This document shows, piece after piece, positions 40,240 through 53,969 of a DNA stretch of 64,000 bases. Position 1 is the stretch's first letter. The number at the start of each line of letters is the position of its first letter. The notes under the pieces were generated by a model that did not search any database, was not told the origin of the DNA, and was given only the letters and a program-made list of their open reading frames with translations. A program made the position numbers and the translations under genes. This DNA comes from Agaricus subrufescens (lineage: Eukaryota; Basidiomycota; Agaricomycetes; Agaricales; Agaricaceae), in NCBI GenBank assembly GCA_029945375.1, contig CM057061.1:2170001-2234000 (forward strand). The letters run 5' to 3'.

Positions 40240-43200
40240 TCATATTACCACCCCTCCTTCTCGTCGAACTTCCTGCCGCGGTGTCCCCTCTTCAGACTCA
40301 AGATTCCTCAATCTCATTTCCACCAAAAACTCCTTGTCCCTGATGGCTTGTGACCACGAGTTGACGACGTCTTTGAAATATCGACTTGACAACACAAAGC
40401 CAGCCATGATGAATATGCTGGGATAGACATGCATGACTAATGAAAACGACTCGTCAGCAAAATAATCCAAAGAAGAACAACACGACGGGCAGGGAGGGAA
40501 GAAAAGTCGTGACTCACAAACAAACTTGTCATCCACCATCACGTTAGGGAAGAAGATGTACTGGAACGTTTGGAAAAGAAGCGCGGGCGAGACAATCATC
40601 GCTAGTAAACCTCCTGCTACTGGTAGAATCACGTCTTTGGTTGCGCCAATAGGATCGGGGCGCAACCACCCATGAGTCATAATCTGCGCCGATCGTTTAG
40701 CAAGAGCAAAGAACAAGAGTACTTGAATGACTACATACCCGGTGAAGCCCTCTCGATATCCGTGAATTCGGTTGTACACGGTGAATATGAACCGCAATCT
40801 TGACGTACAGAAGTCCAAGAGCCCAAGAATCTACAACCCTGATCCTTGGGTTCAATGACGGATATAGTGCAAGGCGAAGGGGCAGAATAACATATAGGTC
40901 CATAACAATAGCCACCAGGACGGGAAGTACAACTCCCAAGGTGGCCATCATATACGAGATTTTCGCCAGCCAAAGTAGACCACGTTTGACAACAAGTACT
41001 CGCAGGTCAGCACGCGAACCTTCAGGCGAGCGGCGTTGACGTCTCTTGTCCAATCGGTCAACAGCGCGCCCACACAAGTAACATGCTACGAGGAGATAGA
41101 AACCCAAGATGAGGGAATAACCATCGTGAACTTCTCGGCTCGTGAACAACCCGAACATCCTCCTCCCCAGGCTGATAGGAAGCGCGACAGAAAAACCAAG
41201 TACAATGGCGCCAATGATCCACATGCAAAAAATGAACCCAATTATGCGGTAACGGAAGCCAGGTGGAATATACACAACCCGATAATCAAAGTTGACATCG
41301 CGTTTGGCTTTGATAGCTTCCGCATTTTGATCTCTCATTAGTTTGTCCGCTTGCTCGTCGAATGGTTGTCCGGTCTCTGTCACTCGCGCAGTCGCTCGCA
41401 TGTCCCGTGGAAGTGCTAGATTATCCGTTGCAGGAACACGTCGAAAAGTTCCATCTCGGCGAGAAGCGAGGTCTGGGTCATTAATGTCGGCGCCGAACCA
41501 TTGTTTAGGGGTGTATTGCTCTTCCATGCGAGTATCGCCAAAGAAGTAGGAGGTGAGACGCAGTCTCCTGGAGAGATATTTCCAAACGATCGTGGTAACG
41601 CGCTTGATAGCACGTTTCGGTCGGAAGTAATGCATAGTATAAGGAAGGACGAGATGTAAAAAGAGGAGGTCAACGGGAACGCTGGAGAGAGGTTCACTAT
41701 AAACAAACTCGTATTAGGAAATTGGTCGTCATGTATGTGCTTGCATCAACTCACCGATTCTTCCATCTAAATGGCAGTATCGACTTGTTTCCGAGAATCA
41801 ACAATCCAGCAACGCTGCCTACAACGCACGCGACGACGAAAGAGTATAGGATAGCACTCATGAATATCTTGCGTAATTGCGTCAGTGTCGGTCGATCGAG
41901 AATATCACGTATGGGGTGGGAGTTCTGATCTTGAGGATCCTTGATAAACCACATAGCGCCAGGTCGCATGACAGCGCGACAACCGGAAAGCAGAACAGCG
42001 AACGAATACCTGGAGTACATCAACAGCGTTCATAAGTGAATAACAATAAGAGCGAGCAAACATACATGAACATTGTACCGGCAATCCAGTGATAGAACAT
42101 GGCCGTTAGCGGTGCTTGGGAAAAGAATGCGACTCTCGATTGTAGATTAGCTTCAGGGAAGAGCCAAACAGTGCAAAGATCAAGAACGATGCCACAACCC
42201 AGGGGGAATAATACCAATTCAATGAAAATGAATGCTGCCACCTACACGAAGAGTAAGCACTGATAGACCGACACTAGAAAAAGCCATTACCTTGATGACC
42301 AAAAGTTGTTGCCGCACAGCATTACGAACGGCTCTCGTCGCACTCCGTGCATTTCCAATCGTCAAGACATTCAGGTAAAGCGCCAGCATGAGTCCAATCA
42401 CCGAATACCCAAGGCCAATCGCAAACGCACGCTCTGTAGGCCCGCTGCCGACAGCCAAGCGACACCAGCCGTCTTTGAATCTAGCAACGCCAGAACGAAC
42501 TTCCTTCCCAAGAAGGACAAAGTACGGTTCCGTCGGCCCAAGATAAGCAGGGATTTTATCAAATATGGACTCGGCGGGAATCGTTTGATTGGAAGTAATT
42601 GGTGCTGGTGGTCCACTCAACAACCGCATGGTTCCATTGTACTGCAGCAGACTAGTCAGTATCTCTCAAGGTCAATGAAATTTAAGAAAAACGAACCATC
42701 CTACTCGCAAGGTCCACATATGTTGACACCTTGTCTTCGCCAAGAGTATTGTTCATTAAGTTTGTTGCGAAATTGATCATGGACCTCAAATGAATCTTGA
42801 AGAAATCTCGGTATACGCGTTGAATGATCCAGATGGCAAAGTCAACCTCGGGGTCAGTAACAATGCGGATCAGTCTAATTGGAAGATGGAGAATTTGTAT
42901 GATGCGCTTCGGGTTTAGCTGGATGTATCCAAATATAGGTTACTGGCCAGTAAATTCACATGAAGAGACGCACTGATAGCTGGGCCACACATCTACCAAT
43001 CATGAAAGGGATCCAGACTCCAACTCCAATAGCTGTATCGAGCACGAAAATCATCAGCGCAGCCTGAACTGAACGTCAGCGGTTTCTCGTTGAAATATCG
43101 ACAACAACTTACATTCTGGAAGACGCTGTATATTGGGCCTCTCATTCCAATCGCTGAGAAAATAGTAAGTACCATGTCGTGGGTAGGACCTTAAAACCAC

Positions 43201-45487
43201 ATACCTTCCATTGCACCCTCCATATCATCCTCAACATTCCCTTCTAAATCATCCGCCACGTCGGGAGGTAGTTCAACATTAGCAGCAGCAGCAGCAGCAG
43301 CCATATTCTGGTCTGCTCGTCTCACCCCTAGCCCCAGATTAGGGTCGGGGGCTGCTGGTACTCCCTCAACGCCTTGATCTTGTCCTACAGGCACTTCCTG
43401 CACTTCTATACCATCCCACTGGGCGTCATCGTTCCACAACTCTTCATCAGCATCTTCATCAGGTTCTTCATCATCCTCGTCATCATCATCCCTCCTTATA
43501 TCATGCTCATGTTCCCTACCATTCTCTTCAATCGCCACGGCCGGCCTAGCAACCTCGAGCGGAAGCTCGACGGGCACTATGCGGGGAGATGGGGGTTCGA
43601 GAACTTCCCGGTCAGGATCTAGGAAATAGTGTTGCTGCTCATCCTCCAAATCGAAATCCAACCCAAATATGTGAGGTGGAGATTCTCTGAACACGTCATC
43701 CGAATGCTGACTCGCGTCCGACACGCCAGCTCCAGAAGAGGGTACAGAGGAAGAGGGCTGTAAAGGGTATACATCAGTTGTTTCCGAAGCTGCAGGAGGC
43801 GCTGCGTCCTCGAGAGCATCTTCAGATTCATCTCTACGAGATGTGGCATCTTTTGAAAGGGGTGCATCAGAACTAAAGGTCTGATCCCATTCTAGGTCAT
43901 TTTTTTCCACATCCTCTGCGAGATCTGGCGAGTGAGGCTCGTACATTTCTTGAGAGCTCAGTGATTCCAGAGGATCGAGGTCCTCTGAAGCATGGGAGGC
44001 CGTGAGATCATGTGACCTTGGTGGCGTCTGACTAGGTGAGGATTTGAGTGTTTCGTCTGGATCAGAGGTAGGTGTGGGTAAAGGGTATTGATGAAGGGAT
44101 GGAGAAGGAGAGGAAAATGATGTAGGCGGCGTTGCAGTAGAGCCGTTAGCTTCGACCGAAGTACCAACATCAGACTCTAAAGATGAGTCTTGGGGAGCGA
44201 ATGGGTTGTCAAAATTGGAAGCGTCAATAGTTGTTGAAGACCCCGGTGATGAGAGATTGAGAGCGCGACGTCGAAGATTACCGGACTTGATCTTTAAGGA
44301 CGTTGTTCGTGCGGGGCCTTTTCCTTTTTGACGATCCAATTCTTCCTCGTCACTGCCCTCCGTACCACTATCTGATGCACACAACTTCTCCTTCTTTCTC
44401 TTAGAGTCCACTCTAGATATGCCAAAGTCTCCCACTCCGTTTCCATTTTCACTGGCAGGCTTTTCTTTTGGAACGTAGGTTTCTTCTCGTGCACGAAGTT
44501 GTTCTAAATCTCTAATAGCATTTTGCTGTTGGCGCTCTAGGTCGGCGGGATGAGGTAGTGCGTGAGGCGCAACTGGGACCGGTGGGTGTGGTGCAGGCTG
44601 AGGGGGTGGATCGTTGGCAGCGGGAGGCATATCAGGAAATACTTCTTCGTCTTCAAACACTCCGGGTCGTGCATTTTGAGATATCCACTCGCGTAATAAG
44701 AAAACGGCTACAAAGGTAAGAACAATGAGGGAGGCAATAATTTGCCCAGTGAATATATCAGCGGATAATGCTGCCCATATTGGATGTGCTGTGATTTGCC
44801 CGATGATACTCTTGGGAGGGGTGGTGGGAGGCTCATTAGTCAATTTTTGATAAGGCGTATTGTCGCTCGCTGAGGATCTGTCTAGATTGCTGATATACCA
44901 TGCACTGAAAATCGAGTTGAGAACGCTCTAGAATACAAGAAGTAGCAACTGACTCACGTTGATTCTCCCATCGAAAAATACATCCGCCATGTCCACACGG
45001 TCACCCAAGGGAGTACTGCTAGCCAGATTATTGCAACGGCAATTGCACGCAACACAAACAAGACGGCGAGCAAGGTGTGCTGAAAGAATCTCCGAGCGAG
45101 TAAGACTGTCGGAAGCCTCTGGGGCATATCAGCGGCGTAAACTGGTGTGATCGTCAGAGGCGACGCTTTACAACTGCCAAGCGATTCCTACCTTTCGTGA
45201 ACGAATACTGATGTTTGCAAACATCACAGGTCTTCTTCTTGCTATGTGCAAGCCATGTGGTTAAACTGTGTTGAGAAATGAATAGGTTGTACGCCCTGTC
45301 GTATGCATAACACCATACCAATCTTGGTGAATGTACCGGATGGTCCCTGAACATTTGCAAGGATGAAAGAGTGGCTGCCCAGGTTCTTCCGGGGCGCTGC
45401 ATATTCTGCAGGTATCTGACAAATATGTGAAGACACTTGGCAAGATGGGAGAAGTTGGAGCATACCCTGTTCTTCGGCCTCTTGCAT
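40240..45487 (-). CDS. SSM4: Doa10/SSM4 (MARCH6/TEB4) ER-membrane E3 ubiquitin ligase
   Basis: Multispanning ubiquitin ligase of the ER and inner nuclear membrane for ER-associated degradation. The start at 45487 (MQEAEEQ) splices to an N-terminal RING-CH: CRICSAPEEPGQPLFHPCKC, IRYIHQDW, TWLAHSKKKTCDVC. Early helices include LLAVLFVLRAIAVAIIWLAV and IIASLIVLTFVAVFLLREWI. A long exon (43191-44843) encodes a disordered, acidic, Ser/Pro-rich cytosolic loop with a poly-Ala run. The C-terminal half holds many further membrane spans (for example FIFCMWIIGAIVLGFSVALP, 41200-41260) and WFGADINDPDLASRRDGTFR, and ends SEEGTPRQEVRREGGVVI at 40240. About ten introns. The order RING-CH, two helices, acidic loop, many helices is that of Doa10; the yeast symbol is given by family. 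Confidence 0.93.
43281..43301. repeat. AGC/GCA trinucleotide run coding poly-alanine in Doa10
   Basis: Seven AGC/GCA triplets in a row (minus strand GCT) encode seven alanines before NVELPPDVADDLEG in the acidic loop of the Doa10 protein. In-frame length variation between strains would be expected. Confidence 0.8.
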
Positions 45488-46083
45488 CAGAGACTATGCA
45501 AATCAGAGCTCGAGCGGGAAAGTTGTGCCTCACAAAGAGGGTGGGAGTGGTCGAGGACGCCAGGCAGGGTGTGTCGGAGGTCGCGTACGTCGAGGATGGC
45601 GGCGAGTGGATCCTGAGCTCAGCTTGCGGCGCACCAGCAACCACGTGATGCTCGATCACTTGATCCGTGATTACGTTATCCTCTGCCCTTGCGCTCTGCT
45701 GCTCAGATTCTCATGCTCTATTTTTTTCCCGGTGGCTACACATGGTCGGCGCGCTATCTTTACCTTCCACTCGCCTTGAGATATCAAAATACAAGGCGCA
45801 GCCGTTATCAATGGATCTCTGTACCCACCCAGAACAGTCGTGGAAAGCAATGCATCGGGATTTGTATCCAAGAAGCAGTCTAAAATGTTTGGTCCATGCG
45901 TCAACATAGCTTCTCTGTCACAATCTCGACTGCAACCGCCCGATGTGTGAAAGCGAGCATGCTTGCGAATCCCGAGAAGAATAGCATGTCGCTGATATTC
46001 GCTCCACTTATATACTGCCCCTCCGGCCTTGGACAACTCGGAGAACCTTTCCACCTCACCATTCTCCTCATTCTCAACTAGCC
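45488..46083. promoter_or_regulatory. Divergent promoter region, Doa10 and sedolisin
   Basis: 596 bp between the two starts. A minus-strand frame at 45671-46054 has no family features. The last 60 bases before the sedolisin start are CT-rich (CACCTCACCATTCTCCTCATT), a usual fungal leader pattern. No convincing TATA box apart from TTATATA (46008-46014), 70-76 bases before the ATG. Confidence 0.4.
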
Positions 46084-48569
46084 ATGTTTTGGCGTCCCTC
46101 TTTTGTGCTTCTCCTTGCTCAACTCGTTGCAGCCAGCCCTTTGGCTAGGCGGTGGAACGATTTCACAGAAAAACATTCTTGGGTCGAAGTTCCCCGCGGA
46201 TGGGAATTGGTTTCTGAGGCTCCCAGCACCCACGTCTTTGACCTTCGCATTGGACTAAAGTCAAGTGGCATGGATCAGCTTATCGACAACTTGATGCAGA
46301 CTAGTGACCCAACCCATGCAAAGTATGCCTACGCGTGTTCCAGGAATAGCTCAAGGCTAATCACTGCTGGACAGATATGGTCAACACCTTACCAAAGAGG
46401 AGCTGCACGAATTTGTTCGCCCTCGTCCCGATTCGACGGGGGCGGTCGAGGCCTGGCTTGAAGATTTCGGCATCTCCTCCGATGATTTCGTTCATCGCAC
46501 TGAGGGTGGTGACTGGGTTACCGTCCGAGTTTCCGTAGCTCAAGCTGAACGTATGCTGGGCAACAAGTACAATGTTTATCACCATGCCAAGTCAGGGGAT
46601 ACGGTTGTTCGAGCAATGTCTTATTCGCTACCCCGCGAACTCCACTCACACATTGATGTCGTGGCGCCCACTACTTTTTTCGGCACGATGCGAAGCATGC
46701 GCGCGACTAGCTTCTTACAACCAGAAATCAAGCCGGTTGACTCGGATGACAAAGAGTTCAAGTCTGATGCTACTGTACCAGCCAGCTGCGGAACTACGGT
46801 AACCCCAGCGTGCCTCCGCGCTCTCTATAATACGGTCAACTATGTGCCATCGGCCACTTCAAGGAATTCAATTGGTATCGCCGGATATTTGGATCGTTCG
46901 TAATTTTTTTTCATGTCGAGATGTTAACGTTGATTAATGTCGTCCAGAATTTGCGTACGTTTGTTCTTGTACTCTACCACTACACGGTATGTTGATTATG
47001 GAAAAAAATGTAGAAATCGTGCAGATCTCCAAGTGGGTAGAAATATCAAACATGGGGAACTTCGAAACTCATAGCTTTTTTGTAGACCTTCTTCCGAAGA
47101 TTCCGGACCGATGCTGTTGGTTCCAACTTCACGACTGTCAGAGTCAATGGCGGAGGGGACGACCAAAATGATCCTGGTGTCGAGGTAAATCCTTTCACAT
47201 TAGCATAGTATCAGTAGCTAATCCTCTTCACAGGCGAACCTCGATATTCAATATGCCACTGGTATATCTTTTCCCACGCCAGCTGTATACTGGAGGTATG
47301 CGTTTCAGGCTGTTAGCCGTTGATTTCGGTATGCTGAAACAATACTAGTACCGGTGGCTCCCCACCATTCATCCCAGATGGTGCAACCCCGACAAACACC
47401 AACGAGCCCTATCTCGATTGGCTTAACTTTGTCCTCAGCCAGAGCAGCATTCCTGGCGTGATCTCCACTTCCTACGGCGATGACGAGCAAACTGTAAGTC
47501 GGCTCTCCATGTTGAAATTTCAATGACGCGGGTTTCATCAAATGATCGAAGGTTCCCCAAGATTACGCTACTAGCGTATGTAACCTCTTCGCCCAACTCG
47601 GCAGCCGCGGCGTGACAGCATTCTTCTCCAGCGGCGATGATGGGTAAACTGTTTACTACGATCTTGCGTGATCAACGCTCACATAATAACCCATAGTGTT
47701 GGTGCTGCCCGATGCCTTACAAACGATGGCACAAACCGGGTCCTCTTCCAGCCGAACTTCCCAGCTTCGTAAGTTAGAATCACTATAGAGTTTACCAAAA
47801 CATCTCAATGGTTTACAGCTGCCCGTTTGTGACAACTGTTGGAGGGACTACTAGGGTCAACCCCGAAATTGCCGTCAGCTTCTCTGGAGGAGGCTTCTCT
47901 CGTTACTTCGACGTCCCATCGTATCAACAAGCGACTGTGGCGAAATTCGTTGCCGGTCTTGGGAATCAATTCAACGGACTCTACAAGTAAGGTTCTATCA
48001 ATTGATGTTCTAAAGGAATTGTTACAAATCTCTCGGTATCTTTATAGCAAAGGAGGAAGGGCCTATCCAGATATTGCAGCACAGGGAAATGGTTTCCAAG
48101 TTGTCATTGGCGGCGTTACCGAGTCGGTTGGAGGCACCAGCGCCAGCTCTCCGGTGCATATCCCTATCTAAAGATGATTGGTGCAACATTCTGATTTTTT
48201 GGTCCCAGACGGCTGCCGCAGTCTTTGCACTCTTGAATGATTTCAGGCTCTCAAATGGCAAATCGACACTCGGATTTGTGAACCCACTCCTATATTCCAC
48301 TGCTGCTTCCGGCTTCAACGATATCACGGCGGGTAGAAACCCTGGTTGTAATACAACTGGTAAGCAACCCCTCCCTCTTCCTTTCTTCAGCTACCTTATG
48401 TTTACCGTGCAACAAGGTTTCACCGCTGGCGTTGGTTGGGATCCGGTAAGCGATCGCGTTCACACACTGCCCCCTCTGGGAAGTCTGAGCACTTATCATC
48501 AATTTCCTTGTGTTTTAGGTCACCGGCTTGGGCACTCCCGATTTCGTGAAGCTCCAAGGCCTCGTTTAA
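46084..48569 (+). CDS. Secreted tripeptidyl peptidase, sedolisin family (S53)
   Basis: Acid serine-carboxyl peptidase releasing tripeptides; secreted. The signal peptide is [20 protein letters not shown], then a pro-domain ([77 protein letters not shown]). The catalytic domain starts after [20 protein letters not shown]. Catalytic Glu and Asp are in [39 protein letters not shown] follows; the oxyanion Asp lies in FFSSGDDG; the nucleophile Ser is in the GGTSASSP motif (about 48130-48160). The calcium-site end [20 protein letters not shown], then [19 protein letters not shown], stop at 48569. Roughly ten short introns, several within conserved motifs. Complete; adjacent to the Doa10 gene on the other strand. 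Confidence 0.95.
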
Positions 48570-50824
48570 AGGAGCCTACAATGTATTCCCCCGTGTATAT
48601 CTTCTGCTGGAATGTACTACAAAACATCTGTGGTGTAAAATACCGATATAAATTGTGTCCATCAACACCCTTTTTAAGAGCATTCGTTTAATTACTCGCC
48701 CCTTTCAGTGGCAAGGCTACTTATAGGGGTTGCAGTGCTCTTCCCTTACAACTATCCCAGCAGATCCCCATGTAGTTGAACCTTTGCAGGGATGTCAACT
48801 GAACATCATGTCAAACTGTCAAACTTCTACAATTGCCTATTTAGAAATTATGTCTTGTAACGAGAGAGATGAAACTCTTGTTATATATACATAATCCACT
48901 CGCCTGTGAAATATTACATCAAGATTGTTAATCGAATAGATGAGACATTCTCATGAGAGAACAAGCAGTCCCATGGAATGACAACATGTCGCTTTATCGC
49001 TTAAATTCAAATTTCAGATCGGATAAAAGAAGGGCGGATATTGAAAACGGTTATAGGAGACAAACAAAACCATCACTACCGCGGTCAGAAACTTGGCTTC
49101 AACTCACACAAGGCTGTTATGTCATTTTTTCGCCTTACCCTTGATCTTCTAGTTCTTTAAAAAAAAGGAGACCGTTTGCTCCACGTATACATAACCACTT
49201 GGTTGGCTCCGAGCCTCCTTTCTCGTCAATCCTCCCCAACCCTTTCAGGTGTGTGTGTGCCTGAAGTATACAATCATATAATTCAACTGTAAAGCAACCA
49301 TCAAGAGTACATCTTCCCCGACCTAAATACCACCGGGCATCTGCGTACACATTGGCCTCTACTTTACCCGAGGGAAAAAGTCAAAAAGGATACACAAACA
49401 CCCGGTCCGAAACCCCCGAAAAACTGAAAAACACTCAATGACAAGACAAAGGCAAACTGTCAGTCAGCCTGCAGGAACAATGTTAAACGACACGCGACAC
49501 ACGACACATGATAATGAGCCATACTGCTGTCACCCCCCCAACACAGATAAAATAGTCAGAAGAACCAGGAAAAAAAATATAGTTTCGTTGTAATGTGAAG
49601 GAGAACGTCAAGAAGCTAAGTAAAGTTGAGCAGACTTGTGCCTTAGATTACTATCCCTCTAATTCACAAGACGGCATTGACTTGGAGCTAGAACTCAGTT
49701 GCGTGGGATGTTTTACGATAATGTCGTCGGCTATGTCCACCTCAATACGATATCACTCTTCACCCGCTCGTAACCCAGAGCACTGTCCATTATAGACAAA
49801 CAAAATCACAAAACTGATGTTCTTCTTTCGGTGACCGTCAAGCCCAATTAGAAACATCTGACAGTCCGGGTTCAATAAAGTCTGGTTTCAGAACATTGCT
49901 TCTGGGATCCCGGAAATCAACACGATTCCAGCTCAGTCTGATCTTCTGATTATCATCTTTCTGTCACCCCACAGGGAATGGGGTAGATAACATCGTCATA
50001 AGAGCTGGGCCCAGCTTCTCTCAATTCTTATCAATCCCCAATGGAGTTCATCATACATTCCCCCAAAAGTGATCCAGAAACGCTTTTATCCGAGATTTCA
50101 AACCCAGTACGCTACTTTCTTCAATGACGGGCTAAGACGAGTTCATATGAAACGAGGCTCCGAGAAGTCATCCGTGGCGTTGCAATGCTGTTAAAATGGT
50201 GGTACTACGCAGATTATCAACCATTTTAATGACAGTGTTGACATATACCACCATCAATGACACATACTAGTTCCGGCGACACTAACTGCCGCGGCTTTCT
50301 CAAGTGGTCCTAAGACCTTATTGCCGAGAATTTCAGAACTAGCCGTGAATCTCGGCCGTTTGAGATGTCGAAAACCAGAAAAATGTGGGAGCAGGAACAT
50401 AATTAATGACATGGACATGTTCATTGGTTTTTCAATATTCCGAATCAAGATTTTGAAGGGTGACAAGGATGATAGCCTTCGCGCCAACCGAGGCTCAGGA
50501 AGGTGAGTCATTGTCCCTGTCGACTAACCTGGATCCTGTTTCACCCTGGCGGGGTCAACGGAGCATTCTTCTCATTTCCAACAGGGTAGAACGTAATTAA
50601 TGCGTTGCCGCATCCATCAGCTGACCGTTGGATGGCAAGCCCTGATCGGTGCGATCGGCTGGTTGATCATATGCGAGCGCCATCTTCTCTTCAATGAGTG
50701 AACGATAAGAGCCACCTGGTTTTGGACATTGAAGGACTCAGAGTAACCATCACTGAGAGGTCAGGTGCATCAAGTACCGTCTCGTCATCTGTTTCGGGAA
50801 CTGCAACACTACAACGTGGAGATT
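48570..50824. other. Intergenic region between sedolisin and RRP4, no gene recognised
   Basis: 2.25 kb between converging genes. Frames are short (at most 85 codons), opposed on both strands and without motifs. A-runs (about 49158-49165) and TATATATACAT (48882-48892) are present; the latter may belong to the sedolisin 3' end. Nothing else seen. Confidence 0.45.
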
Positions 50825-52099
50825 TTAACCCCCGGAAGTTAATGCAATAACCAATGCGTCTCCAAAATCATCAGAAAGCAACTCTTTTACTCCACCTTCT
50901 TGGTCAACGGTCCAGTCATATGCTTCAACCAGTATAGTATCTGTTAGAGGAATAAAATGGGACGCTAGCACTCGAACTATGTTGGTAACGCGAGAGATGG
51001 CGGTTCGGGTTGCTTCATCTATGTCCTGCATCAACTGTCAATCTTTGTTGCAATTCGAACTAGCCAACAGCTAACATACATCGTTGACATTGGAGTAAAC
51101 ACCTTCGGCATCAAATCCCTCACCCTCCTGTTCGTTTTGTTTGACATGTTTGCTGATCCAGATGTAGCCGTTTAGCGCGAGGACGAGATCGACACCACAG
51201 GGGAGGGATACGAAGTGGGACTTTAAACGTCGTACAAGGATAGGGGGAACAGTGACAAGTTGTCCATTTCTCAGCTATTATTTTAATAAATTAAATATCA
51301 TTACTGTGGGTTTAATATGAAAGATGGTACCTTGCCGTATCTGAGAGACCGAGTATGCAGTGACATAGCGCCGTCAGCGAAAAATGCTTGAACCTCGGCA
51401 ACCAGCAGGTCACCCTCTTCGAAAAAGCTGCGCATTTGGAGCTCATCGCTTTCCAGTTTTCGACGCTAGCGTGATGGAGCTTAGACCAATAGTGTAAGTA
51501 CTATTAATAACTGTACCTGAACACCACCCGGCAGGTTGACAGAGGACAACATGAGAACGGCGTCCTGTCTCGAGTTTGCATCCACCTTCCATCTTCGGGG
51601 CTGTACCTAGACATCGCTGTCAGAAGGCTACGCGATTGATGAGGTACAGACGCGTACCTCAGTGATACGCCCGACCACTAAATCACCAACCTCCGGGTTG
51701 TATCTTTGTAATGATTGCTTAAAATTGAGACTCCACGGTTGATAGTTACGAGAATCCATCATACCGGCTGCGGATGGCACGAACGGTTACCAGTTTGTTG
51801 ACACGCTCGATAGTGCCGGTCACTGACGCAATAACCTCTTCGTCATCAACGTAGGTCCCATGCCCGCTGGCTCAACTGACATTAGAACATTGAGCCAAGG
51901 GATACGCACACGCAACTTACCGCATAAAAGCCTGGGAGGACGTCAACGTTTCACCGGGGCATGTAAGATTCGATCCATCGGCATCGAGCTCATCTTCATC
52001 CAAATCCATCTGCGCGTCATCTAGCACGTTATAAGGGTGGTGTGGCTGGCTGTAATCCGGGACATGAGGTGCTGCGGGGAAGGAGGCAAAGGAGATCAT
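50825..52099 (-). CDS. RRP4: Exosome complex RNA-binding subunit RRP4
   Basis: Cap subunit of the nuclear and cytoplasmic RNA exosome, which binds RNA through S1 and KH domains and guides it into the channel. Starting at 52099 the protein begins [16 protein letters not shown], then the conserved [24 protein letters not shown] over an intron (51881-51920 region), [97 protein letters not shown] and the KH-like [20 protein letters not shown]. It ends [10 protein letters not shown] at 50825. The frame stays open to an upstream ATG at 52339 (about 80 more codons, MSAEFINRYQRLPRSD), but family N-termini are short before CPGE, so I chose 52099. No catalytic residues are expected: the exosome cap is non-catalytic. 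Confidence 0.93.
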
Positions 52100-53233
52100 G
52101 TCCGGTCTTTGCCAATCGTTGAAAAGTTCCAATTCTTCGCTATCCTCCGCTGCTGACAAAGCATTTGATTCCCGGTTAACTCTTCCAGATTTTCGGAACT
52201 CTTCTAGCGTCGTCGTGCAGCCTAATGCAGGCGGACACGACAGATCCACATGTGTTCCTATTTTTGATAAAAATTGAGTCAATATGTTGGCATCTGAACG
52301 GGGCAAACGTTGATACCTATTGATGAACTCAGCTGACATGCCTACTCCGAGCGTGATTCTGATGTCAAAGCGCTAAATGTGACGCAGTTTCGGCGATGCG
52401 TGTGCTTTTGAACTCACTTGGGGTTTGTCTGTCGGGTCAATTTTCTATTCTTCTAGTGCCACCGAAGAGCACGGCCGAGCGACGGAATGACGAATTCGAT
52501 GGTTATTTTGTCGCTGCCCCAAGAGAGGCCCAAACGTGAACGATCATCGCCGCATGTGCATATGGTCGTCTCCATCATATACCAGATCTGTGATTTGCTA
52601 CCTAACAACGAGGCTCTTTACATACGAGGGAGCTAAGCGAAGGAAGACCTGTTGCATGAAACAGACACGGAAGGCAGAAATGGACAGTCTCCCTGCAAGT
52701 TCGGATTTGACGCTCCAGCCCTTGGGGGAGTGAATCACACCAAGAGTTATGGCTCCGAACACGTGTTTATCACAAATGAAAACATTCATAATGCACTGGA
52801 CATCAGGAACCTTGCTCGCTCGCTTCTCTTCTTAAAATTTCATGCTTCTTCTGATTGATAGTCCGCAATGGGTAAGTGCCATCGGTGTCAATTCCGCCAC
52901 TTGGCCGTATTCACAGAAAGTGGGCCATCAAAGGCGTATGACAGCCAAGACTCACCATACCTCCGATCAATTTTACTCAAATGGACCTTCGACAGCTCGA
53001 TCCTCATTCAACACGCTGCTGGGATTATGTCTATGCGCATTCTAGGGTCAATTATATTCATGAATATAGAACAAGGTATCAAGGGGATTAGGTATGCTAC
53101 AAGCTAGTAGTGCGACAATAATAGTCGGCGGAGTTTTTTGATGCTTCTAGGGTAGGGGCCTCACTACCAGAGTACCAGCATGCGGGTGAGGGTCGGATTA
53201 CGTCCCGTGAATGGGCGTCGATGGGTAGCGTAA
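52100..53233. other. Region between RRP4 and the MYND protein
   Basis: The first 240 bases (to 52339) are an open extension of the RRP4 frame and may be its leader. Beyond that I see only short overlapping frames (52536-53107) with no motif. The right end should contain the 3' end of the MYND-protein transcript. Confidence 0.4.
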
Positions 53234-53969
53234 TTAATTGTAAGCCAGGAAGTAAGCTGAAAGGGCAGGGAGGTCGTTAGAGCCAGCGTCCGAGTATCCT
53301 TGCCTCCTCGAGCCGTTGAATTTGAGAACGACGACGGAACCGCACCAAGCCTTGGGGGCGGCACCGGAGGTGATGTGATAGATTGCCCGGTTGACAGGGG
53401 CACCCTTTTTAAGTGCATTGGGAGAATACCATAGGTGGAGAGGGAAACGTAGAGGCTCGCTATTGAGTCCCTGTGTGAGGACAATGCCCTCGGGTGTGCC
53501 ATCCGGGAAGAGGTCTCGAACCATTGGAATAGGACACATGCCCTGAGAAGGCTTGTGTGAAGGACGGCAATTGACTGTGATGATACGGGGTCGCTCTGAG
53601 AGGAGTTAGAAAGGTGTGGGGAAGAGTGATACGCGGTAGTCACCTTCTTCTGGGGAAAAGAGAATAGCAGAAACAGCAATATACTGTGGTTCTGCGGGGG
53701 GAGGAGTGGCAATCATGTTCACACCGTTGTAGGTGCCGGAGCTAGAGGAGCTCCCATTGGATTGGTTTGCGGGGACACATTCCTTTCGGTGTCGTGCCCA
53801 GTCCTCGAGGGAGGTCAACGGCGATGTCAGTGAAAGAGACATTGAGGCTTACTTGATGGAGATGCTCTGGAGTGCAATACCAAGCGGCCTGACAGCGGCT
53901 GCACCACATGGAGGTCGGGCGACAGCAGAGGGTGCATGGGTGGTTGATGACAGGGACGGCGGCGTGCAT
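53234..53969 (-). CDS. MYND-type zinc finger protein
   Basis: Function unknown beyond a protein-protein interaction zinc finger. The start at 53969 reads MHAAVPVINHPCTLCCRPTS, giving a complete MYND finger: CTLC, WCSRCQAAWYC, HLHQ joined over an intron (about 53800-53860) to DWARHRKEC. After a Ser/Asn-rich linker, a conserved-looking C-terminal domain follows: PQYIAVSAILFSPEEG, then ERPRIITVNCRPSHKPSQGM, FPDGTPEGIVLTQGL, PLRFPLHLWYSPNAL, APVNRAIYHITSGAAPKAWC and GSVVVLKFNG, stop at 53234. The C-terminal domain resembles those of uncharacterised basidiomycete MYND proteins; I cannot name its fold. It is not a SET-domain (SMYD) protein. Divergent from RBM8A, 498 bp apart. Confidence 0.85.

Noticed and set aside
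45671..46054. 127-codon minus-strand frame between Doa10 and sedolisin
   Set aside because: Lies in the divergent promoter, has no motif and overlaps competing plus-strand frames.
52100..52339. 80-codon N-terminal extension of RRP4 from the ATG at 52339
   Set aside because: The frame is open, but RRP4 family N-termini are short before the CPGE motif; treated as probable leader.
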